Shown one piece after another: positions 43,577-53,377 of a stretch of 64,000 nt of DNA (the first letter of the stretch is position 1; every line of letters starts with the position of its first letter). The notes under the pieces were generated by a model. That model was not told where the DNA came from and searched no databases. It was given only the letters and a program-made list of their open reading frames with translations. Location: contig PGZO01000006.1 of NCBI GenBank assembly GCA_002841375.1, positions 148,063-212,062 on the forward strand, in the 5' to 3' direction. This DNA is from Firmicutes bacterium HGW-Firmicutes-7 (GTDB lineage Bacteria > Bacillota > Clostridia > Lachnospirales > Vallitaleaceae). The position numbers and the translations under genes are program-made.

Positions 43577-44692
43577 TCACTTCAACTCATCATAAGTTCT
43601 AAATGTCATCAATATAGCGGCTTCTCTTGTCGCCATGCCAAAAGTTGCAGATTCTTTTACAGATGCAGTAGCATTCGGCATAAAGTTCCCATCTTTATCA
43701 CCAACAATAATGCCTAGTTTTGACATATATTTTGTACCTTCTACTGCCCAAGAAGATATGTATTTTTGGTCTGGGAAATCCGCTACTCCTTCTACCTTAT
43801 AATCGCCCATCGGCGCAATGGATTTAATCGCACGGTATAGCATAGTCGCACATTGTTCACGAGATATTAATGTTTTAGGCTCAAAGGTTGTTTTTGAAAT
43901 ACCTTCTGTAATACCTAGATTGTATGCCTTTAGTATTTGCGTGTTTTCTGTATCCATAAACGGATTTAATATAGAAGGAACGGCTGGTTTTTCAGTGGTT
44001 TGCTCATATAGCAAAACCGCTAGTTCACAAAATTCTTCTCGAGTAATAGGCTTTGTCATATCTGACCCCATTAAAATATCAGGTATAAGTCCTGCATCCT
44101 GTGCTTTTTTTAGCTCTGGTTCAGCCCAAGTAGAGGCATCTTCATAAAACGCAGGATTTCCAATGATAACAATATTTGAATACTGTGAAAAATTTTCATT
44201 ATCAACCCATCCTACTTCCCCTTCTCCGTCTACCTCACCCCAAAGAGCAGAAAAACGGGCTCTAAATTGATATACTTCTGATTGAACATCTACGGAATTA
44301 AACGTTCCACTATCAAAAGGTTCGTATTCCCAATGGTTACCCCGATCAATAAATTCTGTTAGAGAATCTGTCGTATTCCACATAAGTGATGGGCCCTCAT
44401 TCCAATCATAATTACCATACTTAAATTCAAAAGCAATCTCAATGCCATCACAAGCAATCCCTTCATAGTACATTGAATCTTCCATAAGTTTTGTGTTAAC
44501 TTCTTTAACGATTAAAGGAATGTTTAGACTTAACTTAAAATAAGGATTTCCATCATCTCTAAATTTTAGTTCAGCCGTAAGATTGGTGGGTGCTTCTAAA
44601 TTTGTTAGTGGGTTTGCTGCTAATGCTGTGGATGAAAACAGAGAAAAAACAAGCATGAGTGCAATGAACATTGATAAAGTTCTTTTTTTCAT
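43577..44692 (-). CDS. Secreted protein with three S-layer homology (SLH) repeats
   Basis: This 371-residue protein has a clear signal peptide (KKR, hydrophobic core, cleavage near ALAAN at about residue 26). Residues about 30-190 form a module of unknown function. The C-terminal half holds three SLH repeats: ASTWAEPELKKAQDAGLI with ITREEFCELA, then LGITEGISKTTFEPKTLISREQ, then ISSWAVEGTKYMSKLGII. SLH repeats anchor proteins to secondary cell-wall polymers. It stands alone, so it may act in the cell envelope, but its ligand is not evident. Confidence 0.93.
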   Translation of the reverse strand: MKKRTLSMFIALMLVFSLFSSTALAANPLTNLEAPTNLTAELKFRDDGNPYFKLSLNIPLIVKEVNTKLMEDSMYYEGIACDGIEIAFEFKYGNYDWNEGPSLMWNTTDSLTEFIDRGNHWEYEPFDSGTFNSVDVQSEVYQFRARFSALWGEVDGEGEVGWVDNENFSQYSNIVIIGNPAFYEDASTWAEPELKKAQDAGLIPDILMGSDMTKPITREEFCELAVLLYEQTTEKPAVPSILNPFMDTENTQILKAYNLGITEGISKTTFEPKTLISREQCATMLYRAIKSIAPMGDYKVEGVADFPDQKYISSWAVEGTKYMSKLGIIVGDKDGNFMPNATASVKESATFGMATREAAILMTFRTYDELK

Positions 44693-44824
44693 AAAACGAA
44701 CCTCCTTAAATTTTTCATCATAGTTTACAGGTTTTCATTAATATTTTACAAAAATAACCTTGCCTCCTTCCTCCTATTTCGAAAATATTTATAGGCAGAA
44801 GTGAATCGCTCAATCACCTCATCC

Positions 44825-46612
44825 TTATCTCAACCTATTTAGTATTTTTCCGATCATAGTCGCTCTATTAAATGGTGTCATAAGATATAGCCCATCCACA
44901 ACTCCCTTCAAAGCTTTACCAACCTCCACTGAAATATCAATACCTATTTCTTCTGCTACTTCCCTTGACATTTCTGGTCTAAATCTACTTATTACATTGT
45001 CTGGAATATTCATCCCGACAAACTCATTATTAATAAATCTAGCATTTTTATAACTTACTAAGGGTAATATTCCACCCAATATTTTAATACCAGTTCTTTC
45101 TTTTATTTCTTTAACTCTTTGAATATCTTCATTGGTGTAAATAGGTTGAGTTAACAAATATTTCGCCCCTGCCTCTTTTTTTCTGCAAACCTTTTCAATT
45201 ATTTTCTCTAAGTTAACACCTTTTGGATTTAGCGCTCCACCGTATATAAACACATCATCATTTGTTAGTTCTTCATTCATTTCCTTCACAAGTGACATCA
45301 ATTTCACAGAATTCATATTGAACACACTTTTGATTTCATTTCTTAATATATCTGGTAGTGGGTCCCCTGTAACCAACAAATAATTCCTTATGCCTTCAAC
45401 ATAAGCAGCTGAAATTACTGATTTCAAAGCGATTACATTCTTATCTCTACAGCAAATATGTGGCATTACATCAATTCCAACTTCTCTATAGATTTTTGCC
45501 GACATCATTAAGGAGTCAAGTCTCATCTTACCTAATGGAGAATCTGCAATAGTTAATATATCTACGCCTTCTGCCTTTAGTATATGCGCTGCTTCCATTA
45601 GTTTTGAAATATCGTAACCAAACGGAGGATCTATTTCAACAGCTATCACAAATTCACCTTTGTCAAGTTTGTCCCAAAAAGGATTTTCTCTTTTCTGAAA
45701 CACGAGGTCCCTAGATTCTTTATGACTTCTCTTCGTATATGCTTCAATTTCCAAGTTTTTTAACTGTTCTGAAATTCGTTGAATATGTGTAGGTGTTGTA
45801 CCACAACATCCACCAACAATCTTCACCCCAAGCTTACAAATATCAATTATTTTGTCTGCAAAATAATCTGCATTGTCCATATATAGCGTTCTATCATATA
45901 TTTTTTCCGGATATCCTGCATTTGGTACAGCAGCATAAAACTTCTGATCTAAGTCCATATTCTTATAAATGTTATATAAATGTCCTGCACCAACTCCACA
46001 ATTAAATCCAAAAGCTGTTAAGCCTTCTAAAGTATTTAGTTCGGCGACCATTCTTTTATGACCAATACCTTTTTTAGAATACCCATGTGAATTAATTGTA
46101 AATAACGCAATAACCTCTACATTTTTGTTTTTATCTAAAATATATGAAAGAAATTTCTGTATATAATCTGTATGAGAAAATGTTTCAAATATAAATGTCT
46201 TTGCACCTAAACTCAAAAAAACATCAATTATTCTAAAGTACTCCTGTAAAATTTCAATGTCTGAGCTTTCACTAACTTCAGTAATAGGTCCAATTGAACA
46301 TGCAACAAATACATCTTTATTTTTTGCACATGCAGTTGCAATATCAAATCCTTTTTTAAGTACCTCATTAACTTCTTCTATTGTACAAGCCATATCAAAA
46401 CGATTCGCCAAAAAAGTATTCGTACGAATAAGCTTTGCTCCCGCATTAATATATGCGTTATGAATGTTCTTTATTGCTTCTGGATTATGAATATTTGCCT
46501 TTTCGCTAGAATTACTATAATCATTTTCTTGACTCGCATAAAATGTACCCATGGCGCCGTCAATTAACAATATATTTTCTTCAATATATGATTTAATAGC
46601 GTTATTTTTCAT
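44825..46612 (-). CDS. Bifunctional homocysteine S-methyltransferase / methylenetetrahydrofolate reductase
   Basis: This 595-residue fusion belongs to the YitJ-type family. Residues about 1-285 form the homocysteine methyltransferase barrel (DGAMGTFY, GFNCGVG and the zinc-binding GGCCGTTP). Residues about 305-595 form a MetF-like barrel (EIDPPFGYD, LADSPLGKMR, YLLVTGDPLP, GGALNP, LLTQPIYTNED). It links folate one-carbon units to methionine synthesis. AAGGA precedes the ATG. The gap to the topB stop is only about 65 bases; no SAM riboswitch is visible there. Confidence 0.95.
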   Translation of the reverse strand: MKNNAIKSYIEENILLIDGAMGTFYASQENDYSNSSEKANIHNPEAIKNIHNAYINAGAKLIRTNTFLANRFDMACTIEEVNEVLKKGFDIATACAKNKDVFVACSIGPITEVSESSDIEILQEYFRIIDVFLSLGAKTFIFETFSHTDYIQKFLSYILDKNKNVEVIALFTINSHGYSKKGIGHKRMVAELNTLEGLTAFGFNCGVGAGHLYNIYKNMDLDQKFYAAVPNAGYPEKIYDRTLYMDNADYFADKIIDICKLGVKIVGGCCGTTPTHIQRISEQLKNLEIEAYTKRSHKESRDLVFQKRENPFWDKLDKGEFVIAVEIDPPFGYDISKLMEAAHILKAEGVDILTIADSPLGKMRLDSLMMSAKIYREVGIDVMPHICCRDKNVIALKSVISAAYVEGIRNYLLVTGDPLPDILRNEIKSVFNMNSVKLMSLVKEMNEELTNDDVFIYGGALNPKGVNLEKIIEKVCRKKEAGAKYLLTQPIYTNEDIQRVKEIKERTGIKILGGILPLVSYKNARFINNEFVGMNIPDNVISRFRPEMSREVAEEIGIDISVEVGKALKGVVDGLYLMTPFNRATMIGKILNRLR

Positions 46613-46676
46613 GTGATTCTTCCTTTTTAACGTATGCTTTTACGATCATTGATACAAAACCTCAGCGTGTGTTAGC

Positions 46677-48569
46677 CTAACTCTGGGGATTTTTGCCTTG
46701 ATAGTTTCTTTTATTTTCTTCAAACAGCGAAGATCTTTTATTTTCTTCTGAACTTTTAACTAAGTAAACAACAAATCTTTTAATGCTGTTCATGAATTTA
46801 TCTGTTTCCATCTCACCGTGACTTATTTTATTAAGCGCCTTTTCCCATTTTCCTGTTGTCTCAGCAGATTTGAGCTCTTCTGGTACGATTGAAATTAAAT
46901 CTATACCTTTTTGAGTAGGAAACAAGGCCTTACCTTTTCGTCCAATGTATTCAACTTTAATTAATCTCTCGATAATACCTGCACGAGTTGCAGGAGTTCC
47001 AAATCCTGATTCCTTTAAATGCTCTTTTAAAGACTCATCTTCAATATATCTTCCTGCATTCTCCATGGCACTAAGAAGCATAGCCTCTGTATAAGGTTTC
47101 GGAGGTGATGTTTGCTTCTTAAGTACTTGGGTATCTTCTACCATGCGTGTATCACCTTTTTGAAGAGATGGTAATATTTGTTCCTTATCATCTTTACTTG
47201 CAATATAGAGGCTTTTCCACCCCTTTTGCGTTATAATTTTACCCTTGGAAGCAAATTTCTCTTTTCCAACGATTACAATTGCTTCTGTCGTTTCATATAA
47301 AAAATTATCATAAAAAACAGCAATAAACCGTTTTACAATCAATTGATAAATGTTCAATTCTTCTTTACTTAAGCTATTTAATTTAGGTGTAACATCTGTA
47401 GGAATAATCGCATGATGGTCAGTTACCTTACTATTGTCAATAATGCGTTTTGAAAACTTGAGCTCACCTTTTATAATCAACGGTTCTATTGCTTTATTAT
47501 ATGGAGGAACGTTAAGCTTATCCATCGTTTGTTTGACCTTTGGCTTCATATCATCACTTAAATATCTACTGTCTGTTCTTGGGTAAGTAATGAGTTTTCT
47601 TTTTTCATATAAACTCTGTGCTATAGATAATACCTCTTGAGCTGTGTATCCGTAATTCTTATTACCATCTCTTTGTAATTCAGTTAAATCATAAAGAAGG
47701 GGTGGCATTTCTTTCTTTTTAGTTTTTGTAAGCTTCTTTACTGTACCTTCTTGACCTTTAACACTTTCAGCTATCGTTGTTGCCTTATTTTCCTCAGATA
47801 TTTTTGTTTCAGACGGCTTTTCGTCAAACCAAACACCATTAAAATCGCCAAAATCTGCTGATACTTCATAATAATCTTTTGGAATAAACGCATTCATTTC
47901 TTTTTGCCTTTGTACAATGAGTGCTAATGTTGGCGTCTGAACACGTCCAATACTAAGCAAAACATTATTTTGAGTAGTATATGCTCTCGTTGCATTAATA
48001 CCTACTAACCAATCAGCTTCTGAACGACATTTTGCAGATTGATAAAGTGCATTGTATGAAGAACCATCTTTGAGCTTATGAAAGCCTTCAGTAATTGCTT
48101 TATCTGTCATACTTGAAATCCATAGCCGCTTAAAATTTTTATCACTTTTTGTATAATTATATATGTATCTAAAAATTAATTCACCTTCTCTTCCACTATC
48201 TGTTGCACAAATAAGTGAATCTACATCTTTCCTGTGAACTAAATTGTTAATTATTTTTAATTGTTTTACAGTCTTTTCATATGGTTTTATTTTTATTTCA
48301 TTCGGGATTATAGGGAGTGATTGATATTGCCATTTTTTCAGCTTTTCATCATAGTCCTCTGGTTCGTACAGCGTTACTAAGTGCCCTATTGCCCACGTTA
48401 TTACGTAATCTATGCCTTCAATAAAGCCGTCACCCTTTTGTGAACACTTTAATACCTTAGCGATATCTCTAGCCACTGAAGGTTTTTCTGCTATAATTAA
48501 TTGTTTACCCGTTAAAGGAACAGAAAAATTTTTTTCTTTATTTATCGTTGATTCTACTTTATCATTCAA
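46677..48569 (-). CDS. topB: DNA topoisomerase III
   Basis: This 630-residue type IA topoisomerase cuts one strand to decatenate DNA. It has the Toprim domain at the N-terminus (IIAEKPSVARDIAKVL, then ATDSGREGELIFRYI) and the catalytic tyrosine region LITYPRTDSRYLSDDM. RVQTPTLALIVQRQ and FGTPATRAGIIERL are also present. The C-terminus is short, without zinc fingers. The start is doubtful: the annotated codon is TTG, no Shine-Dalgarno sequence precedes it, and the product has about 23 residues before the usual IIAEKPS start. The upstream gap is about 460 bases without genes. Confidence 0.94.
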   Translation of the reverse strand: MNDKVESTINKEKNFSVPLTGKQLIIAEKPSVARDIAKVLKCSQKGDGFIEGIDYVITWAIGHLVTLYEPEDYDEKLKKWQYQSLPIIPNEIKIKPYEKTVKQLKIINNLVHRKDVDSLICATDSGREGELIFRYIYNYTKSDKNFKRLWISSMTDKAITEGFHKLKDGSSYNALYQSAKCRSEADWLVGINATRAYTTQNNVLLSIGRVQTPTLALIVQRQKEMNAFIPKDYYEVSADFGDFNGVWFDEKPSETKISEENKATTIAESVKGQEGTVKKLTKTKKKEMPPLLYDLTELQRDGNKNYGYTAQEVLSIAQSLYEKRKLITYPRTDSRYLSDDMKPKVKQTMDKLNVPPYNKAIEPLIIKGELKFSKRIIDNSKVTDHHAIIPTDVTPKLNSLSKEELNIYQLIVKRFIAVFYDNFLYETTEAIVIVGKEKFASKGKIITQKGWKSLYIASKDDKEQILPSLQKGDTRMVEDTQVLKKQTSPPKPYTEAMLLSAMENAGRYIEDESLKEHLKESGFGTPATRAGIIERLIKVEYIGRKGKALFPTQKGIDLISIVPEELKSAETTGKWEKALNKISHGEMETDKFMNSIKRFVVYLVKSSEENKRSSLFEENKRNYQGKNPQS

Positions 48570-48994
48570 AATTATTTTTAGTAGTAGACTGTGTCATAAA
48601 TGTAGAAATATTGTAGACTCGGCATTTATCACTTGATATATACTTCAAAACATCTACCACGTTCTCCCTTCATAAGTTAACTTCTTATACTACTTTATTT
48701 AGCTAAAGAAAAATCTAAATCGATAGAATCTTTCAATTAACTCAGACTTTCTTTTTAAAATTGTTATATGCTTTTTATATAACCACTTGGTGAATTTAGC
48801 AAATGCACAATCTTAATCCTAAAGTACTTACCTCAAAAATACATCAATTTCTCTATATTTTCATAAGCAAGCTAATGACTAACAAAACATTGATTATCAC
48901 TTCAGGTACAACAACCTTAGTATATCATGTATTGATATTTTTGAAAAGTCAACTAAAATATAGAAAATCAAGGACTCCTCATCCTCTATAGAAT
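48570..48994. other. Gene-free stretch upstream of topB
   Basis: About 425 AT-rich bases separate topB from the regulator gene. I see no convincing gene. A 62-codon plus-strand frame at 48803-48991 has no ribosome site and no family look. Near 48590-48640 the element GTAGACT occurs twice about 30 bases apart, the first within GTAGACTGTGTCATAAATGT, which recalls ends of some insertion sequences, but no second end or transposase was found. Confidence 0.4.
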
Positions 48995-49027
48995 AGAAAA
49001 GCACCTCTTTTGAAGAAGTGCTTTTCT
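48995..49027. terminator. Hairpin downstream of the XRE regulator gene
   Basis: AGAAAAGCAC and GTGCTTTTCT are exact inverted arms with a partly paired centre, placed just after the regulator's stop on the minus strand. The T tract is short on both sides, so it may be an inefficient terminator. Confidence 0.55.
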
Positions 49028-49033
49028 CGTTAA

Positions 49034-49672
49034 CTACATAAACTTTATTCTTTTCTTTATCTCAGATTCCATTATTCTACCATACTTCTGGATTTTCTGT
49101 GAAAACATAAGTTCTTGTTGATAATACTCATATTCATCCTGTTCCGTAAAGAAGAAATCACGAGTGTCCTGATAAATACCAATTAATATTCCAACAGCAT
49201 GTATATCTCCTAGTACTAATGCTTGCTCCAGGAAATCTATTGCATCATCATAATTACCCTTTTGAGCTTCATCAATTCCCAAGTATCTTAAAGCTACCAC
49301 CGGAATTTCTTCATCAGTACAATTACTTTCCATGCCCCCATCATCATATCCATCATACCTATCGAGAATATCTTTCTGTTGTTTACGAATCTCTGCTAGG
49401 ATACTATCCATTTTAGACTCTAGTTTTGTAGCATAATCAATATCTATCTGTTCCTCTGCCTTATTCTCCATGTTACCATGTAGTAGTTCGTCTAAGGTAA
49501 CACCTAGTATCTCAGCAATATCTGAAAATTTATACAAGTCAGGCAGGCTACTACCAGACTCCCATTTCGTTACTGCTTGTCTAGATACACCACACTTCTC
49601 AGCCATTGCTTCCTGTGTAATATTTTGAGACCTTCTTACTGCTGCTAAATTTCTTGAAAAATTCATCTTCAT
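49034..49672 (-). CDS. XRE-family transcriptional regulator
   Basis: This protein of about 212 residues has an N-terminal Cro/C1-type helix-turn-helix (RRSQNITQEAMAEKC, VSRQAVTKWESGSSLPD, LGVTLDELL) and an acidic, helical C-terminal half that may form dimers or sense a partner. Three in-frame ATGs lie close together. The second (49672) is chosen because AGGAGG is 8 bases before it, whereas the first ATG (49678) is only 2 bases from that site. It marks the left border of the accessory island and faces the same way as the unknown genes upstream of it. Confidence 0.9.
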   Translation of the reverse strand: MKMNFSRNLAAVRRSQNITQEAMAEKCGVSRQAVTKWESGSSLPDLYKFSDIAEILGVTLDELLHGNMENKAEEQIDIDYATKLESKMDSILAEIRKQQKDILDRYDGYDDGGMESNCTDEEIPVVALRYLGIDEAQKGNYDDAIDFLEQALVLGDIHAVGILIGIYQDTRDFFFTEQDEYEYYQQELMFSQKIQKYGRIMESEIKKRIKFM

Positions 49673-49678
49673 TATCAT

Positions 49679-50049
49679 TACCTCCTGGTGATTTATTTGA
49701 TAATGTAATTATATAATCAAATCCCCTCTGGAGCCATCAACCAAAAGGAACATTTTGCTACTTTTAGTTTCCATCATTTCAAAAACATAAGTAGACTCTG
49801 AAATAACGCATTCCCACGTCTCAAGTTACTTTCTTTCTATTAAGTACTAATTAACCACTATAATGACCAGATTACTGACATGTATTGAAGTCATCCCCTT
49901 CACTAATTGGTTCTAAATTCCCAAACTAATCCTCTGCCCATTATATGGATAATGAGTAGTCCATATTTATCTAAAAACTAGATTTAGAAGGTGTGTTAAT
50001 AATTTAATTTACAGATACCATGATGATTTTATAATATTAATGTTGATTA
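49679..50049. other. Gene-free stretch
   Basis: About 370 AT-rich bases lie between the regulator and the next gene. I see no gene. A near-palindrome CATTATATGGATAATG begins at 49940 and resembles similar short palindromes at 50983, 52491 and about 54108. Confidence 0.4.
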
Positions 50050-50964
50050 CTATGGTATAGGGAAAATAATATTCCAGTCTCTGTCAGGATTAAAATCTTC
50101 TTCTTTAATCGTTTCGGTGCACCATGCACCAAAAAAGTCCTCCGTCATTCCTTCGGTCATAGTAAATATAATAGAACAAGGATACTTTACTTTACGGTTG
50201 ATATAACCCACACGATGCCAGTCTTCTTCATCTATCCATAAAATTTCACCTTCATCTTTTACTGTTTTCTTTTGGTGGATAAATAATTTAGAGATAATAT
50301 CAAGATCTAATACTTGCCATGTTTTAGTTGCAATAATTCGTGATAACTCATCTGATAAAAAATGCTTTTCTATATAGTGTTGCACCCTTCTTCCTGTCAA
50401 TTCGGCCAATTCGACAAGAATGCCACACAAATTTACAGTACCTTCAAAATCGGGGTCTTTAGTCAATCCACTTGCTGGAAATTTGTAAGAAAATAATTCC
50501 CTTTCATCTTGCAACTCATATAACTGTTTCTTTATCTCTACGGATAGGGGCTTATTTAAATGTGAAACAACATCAGGAATTATATTTACAACTTTTGAAT
50601 GTGTGGTTTCCATTAGTCCATCCAAGTTTTTTGTTCCCGAAAGTGGTGCTACATAAATTAATGAACGACAAGAGCTAAATGCAGCATAATACAAGAGATA
50701 TGGTACCGTAGAGAGTACATTATTCTCAATACAATACTTGGCTGAGTTTAATAAAAGAGTAGAGGCCATTACCATTTTTGTTGCATTGTATGTACGAAGA
50801 ATCCATTCCGAATTTAGTTCTCTTGTCATGCCCCCTTTGCATATTGTGGCGAAATTTTGGGAAACCCAAGTGGAATACTTCGTAATCTCTTCATGTACAA
50901 TACCGTTTTTTGGCATATGGTAAAATTCAAATTCAAAATGCTCTGGTTCATAACGCATGTTCAT
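50050..50964 (-). CDS. Hypothetical protein
   Basis: This product is not recognised. The ATG at 50964 is chosen (about 304 residues) because AAAGGA precedes it; the frame stays open to 51027 but that upstream part lacks a ribosome site. The protein is mainly helical and soluble, with a central aromatic-rich stretch (VPYLLYYAAFSSCRSLIYVAP) and an acidic C-terminus (WCTETIKEEDFNPDRDW). The layout recalls large HEPN-like helical proteins found in defence islands, but no R-x4-6-H motif was identified. It stands alone between remnants in the accessory island. Confidence 0.7.
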   Translation of the reverse strand: MNMRYEPEHFEFEFYHMPKNGIVHEEITKYSTWVSQNFATICKGGMTRELNSEWILRTYNATKMVMASTLLLNSAKYCIENNVLSTVPYLLYYAAFSSCRSLIYVAPLSGTKNLDGLMETTHSKVVNIIPDVVSHLNKPLSVEIKKQLYELQDERELFSYKFPASGLTKDPDFEGTVNLCGILVELAELTGRRVQHYIEKHFLSDELSRIIATKTWQVLDLDIISKLFIHQKKTVKDEGEILWIDEEDWHRVGYINRKVKYPCSIIFTMTEGMTEDFFGAWCTETIKEEDFNPDRDWNIIFPIP

Positions 50965-51098
50965 TTTTATTCCTTTCTTTGAGCATAATATGGATAATGG
51001 GAAGCTACACTTAATTTCAATGTTCACGCACTTAGACTACTGTCTGTGTCTTTTAAATGATTACATATTAGTCAATATTAAATAAGCACTTCCTTAAC

Positions 51099-51308
51099 TT
51101 ATAAATAATGTTCTTGGATCATTTCCTTCGCTTCTGTGCAAAGTTTATTTAAACTTCTGTCAAACTTTCTCAGTACCCATTCCTTTCTTTCGTTACTTCC
51201 CATTCCGTGTTTAACATATGCACTAGATGAAGCAACGTAGGTACTTGGAATATATGAGACATCCCATCTACACTGCAATATATCCAGCTTCTGATGCTTG
51301 TCTATATA
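51099..51308 (-). pseudogene. Remnant of a coding sequence (3' end only)
   Basis: A minus-strand frame of 70 codons reads as a plausible protein tail (landmarks CRWDVSYIPSTYVASSSAYV and WVLRKFDRSLNKLC, ending EHYL), but begins at an in-frame stop without any credible start. Composition is protein-like, so I take it as the C-terminal piece of a decayed gene. The family is not recognised. Confidence 0.4.
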
Positions 51309-51393
51309 TCAAAATACTGCCTTGTGAGTTATGATGTACTCTTTCACTATTTGAATTTTATCACTAGGATATCCGAATTATTGTCATATGAAG

Positions 51394-52431
51394 TTATTCG
51401 GAAAATGTAAAACTTTCTTGTGTAAAGTGGGGACTGCCATCATAAAAAAACTCATTTAACACTCTGAAGTTTTTTTTCACAAAATAATCCTTGTATTGAA
51501 GTTGAATGACATATATATATTTCTCATTTTTTTCAAGTAAATCATAATTAATAGAGTCAACAAAATGATACTTATAATAACTATCATCAATATTTATCGT
51601 TTTTTCTACTTTTGCATTGTTATTTGGAATTTGATCATAATTTGTTGTTTGAGTATATTCAAAAAAAGCTTTAGTCAAGTCACTTTCTTCTATCTGCTTT
51701 TTTTCTAAAACTTTATTATTAGAATTTACTACTGTAACACTAAAATCTTCTGGCATTGGACCAAGTAAATTATATTCTATTTGGCTATTGTTTTTAAACA
51801 AAATATCAATATTAATATTTAGGTTAGTATTTAAAATATTAAAATATATAAAAAACAATAATAATAATATAAAGCTCAGTTCTATTTTCCATCTGTAACT
51901 AAAACCTAAGTTAATATTACCTAAAGGTACTATATTTATTACAAAAGCTAATATAGCAGATATAACCACAGTAAATATAATGGTATCAATCTCAAGGATC
52001 GTCGTAGTTGTAGTCATCATCAATATGAAAATCATTATACCGTTTACAATAAATAAAAATGGTATCAGAAAGATAACCTTTTTATATGAGTCATCAGATT
52101 TACAAATAATTTCATCATCGGCTTCAATAATGAAACTAGAAAATTCATGATAGCAATATAAAATTAATCTGAAAAATATAATTACAACTGTACTCATCAA
52201 AGAAGCTGACAAAATATCATTTACATCAAATGGGATTTTAGTCTCAATATTTAATATTCTTGATGAACCTTCAATATATTTAAACATCGTACTAATTAAA
52301 AATGTTAAAATACCCATTAAGCCAAATGTACTTAACAAGCGAGCATTCCTGCTTGAGAAGTCCATTTTGGGTTCATTATGTACTAACTGTCTATTTCGTC
52401 TTACTAATCTTCCTCCCATATAAACAACCAC
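51394..52431 (-). CDS. Hypothetical membrane protein
   Basis: This 345-residue protein has about five or six hydrophobic helices (approximately residues 29-47, 68-90, 115-137, 142-166 and 180-200), then a predicted exposed region of about 140 residues rich in Asn, Tyr and Asp. The N-terminus is basic (GGRLVRRNRQLV). AGTGAGGTGG lies before the start. It is not assigned to any family. A core element TTCACATAAC lies at 52446-52455 just upstream of the start, as before three other genes of this island. Membrane proteins with a large exterior domain in such islands are often accessory immunity components, but nothing here proves that. Confidence 0.7.
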   Translation of the reverse strand: MVVYMGGRLVRRNRQLVHNEPKMDFSSRNARLLSTFGLMGILTFLISTMFKYIEGSSRILNIETKIPFDVNDILSASLMSTVVIIFFRLILYCYHEFSSFIIEADDEIICKSDDSYKKVIFLIPFLFIVNGIMIFILMMTTTTTILEIDTIIFTVVISAILAFVINIVPLGNINLGFSYRWKIELSFILLLLFFIYFNILNTNLNINIDILFKNNSQIEYNLLGPMPEDFSVTVVNSNNKVLEKKQIEESDLTKAFFEYTQTTNYDQIPNNNAKVEKTINIDDSYYKYHFVDSINYDLLEKNEKYIYVIQLQYKDYFVKKNFRVLNEFFYDGSPHFTQESFTFSE

Positions 52432-52445
52432 CTCACTAGAATATT

Positions 52446-52455
52446 TTCACATAAC
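52446..52455 (-). repeat. Copy 1 of the TTCANATAAC core element
   Basis: The plus strand reads TTCACATAAC (minus strand GTTATGTGAA), 14 bases before the start of the membrane-protein gene. It is identical to the copy at 59455-59464. No long palindrome partner was found for this copy. Confidence 0.55.
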
Positions 52456-52490
52456 TACGGTCTGGTATTCCCACACTTATTTGACCTTCA

Positions 52491-52506
52491 CATTATAAAC
52501 ATAATG
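52491..52506. repeat. Short palindrome CATTAT-N4-ATAATG
   Basis: A perfect palindrome, CATTATAAACATAATG, in the gap between two island genes. Imperfect relatives occur at about 49940, 50983 and 54108, also in gaps. Most are followed by GG or GGG on the plus strand. Confidence 0.5.
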
Positions 52507-52545
52507 GGATGTTCATAATTCCTCACAAATTGGAATTTGCTTTTT

Positions 52546-53334
52546 CTATTCATTAGTTAACAGAGCATAAATTACTTTCAATACTGTCAATCCAAAATTT
52601 ATCAAAAATACCTTTTGTTCTTTTGTAAAAGACTCTCTTTCACTAATTGATTCTGATGCTGAATGTCTAAAACACTGAATATTTTTTCTATACCTTCTTA
52701 TTGTATCTTCGTTAATATAATCAAAACATATTTGTGAATAATCTGGAGACAAAAACTTTCCATTTTTCTTCAACATATTTTCAATAAGGTTGGCTATTTC
52801 AGCAAGTTTTTCATCCGTACTCATATGTTGAAAAGATGCCTGCCTATTAGAAATCTCCTTGAATTTTGCCTCAATAGAATCCACCAATTCAATGTGATTA
52901 TCCACTTGGGTAAATGTCAGGTTTGCAATTAAGTTTCTACGCTCCTTATATCGAACCGTACCATTATCATCTTTTCCCTCGGCGATCAGCTTATTTCTTA
53001 TTTCCTTATTGACAAAATCAAAACTATCAATAGGTGGATGTTCAATTACTCTTGGGAACTCTTCGATAATATATCCGCATTTATTAAGATAAAATAGAAC
53101 AAGATAAAACCAACACTTATCTTCATTATTGTGAGACTCATTTTCCGGTTGGCACAAAAACTTAAATTTTTCTATTGCATAATCGATATTATCTACCAAA
53201 AATTTATAGTCGTGAGTCTCCTGAATTCCTTCAAAAATATTATACGTTTCATTTATTCTTTTTACTAAGTCATAAAAGTTATAATAATATTCCTGTTCTG
53301 AAACATTTTCCAAATAAAACTTTCTTAAGTCCAT
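52546..53334 (-). CDS. Hypothetical helical protein
   Basis: This 262-residue soluble, mostly helical protein is not recognised. It is rich in Asn, Glu and Lys, and ends in a hydrophobic helix (VFLINFGLTVLKVIYALL). GGGGGAAC lies before the ATG. It is followed 115 bases later by the membrane-protein gene and preceded by another unknown gene, all on the same strand. The combination of a soluble helical protein and a neighbouring membrane protein could be a pair, but the spacing does not require an operon. Confidence 0.65.
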   Translation of the reverse strand: MDLRKFYLENVSEQEYYYNFYDLVKRINETYNIFEGIQETHDYKFLVDNIDYAIEKFKFLCQPENESHNNEDKCWFYLVLFYLNKCGYIIEEFPRVIEHPPIDSFDFVNKEIRNKLIAEGKDDNGTVRYKERRNLIANLTFTQVDNHIELVDSIEAKFKEISNRQASFQHMSTDEKLAEIANLIENMLKKNGKFLSPDYSQICFDYINEDTIRRYRKNIQCFRHSASESISERESFTKEQKVFLINFGLTVLKVIYALLTNE

Positions 53335-53377
53335 GTCATATGTTCCCCCTTACAAATTCAAATTTGTATAACTTTCT

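Noticed and set aside
48590..48640. An insertion-sequence end near GTAGACTGTGTCATAAATGT.
   Set aside because: No transposase, no second end and no target duplication could be found.
48803..48991. A 62-codon plus-strand frame with a hydrophobic stretch.
   Set aside because: No ribosome site, no start context, AT-driven composition and no recognisable family; it lies in a gene-free gap.
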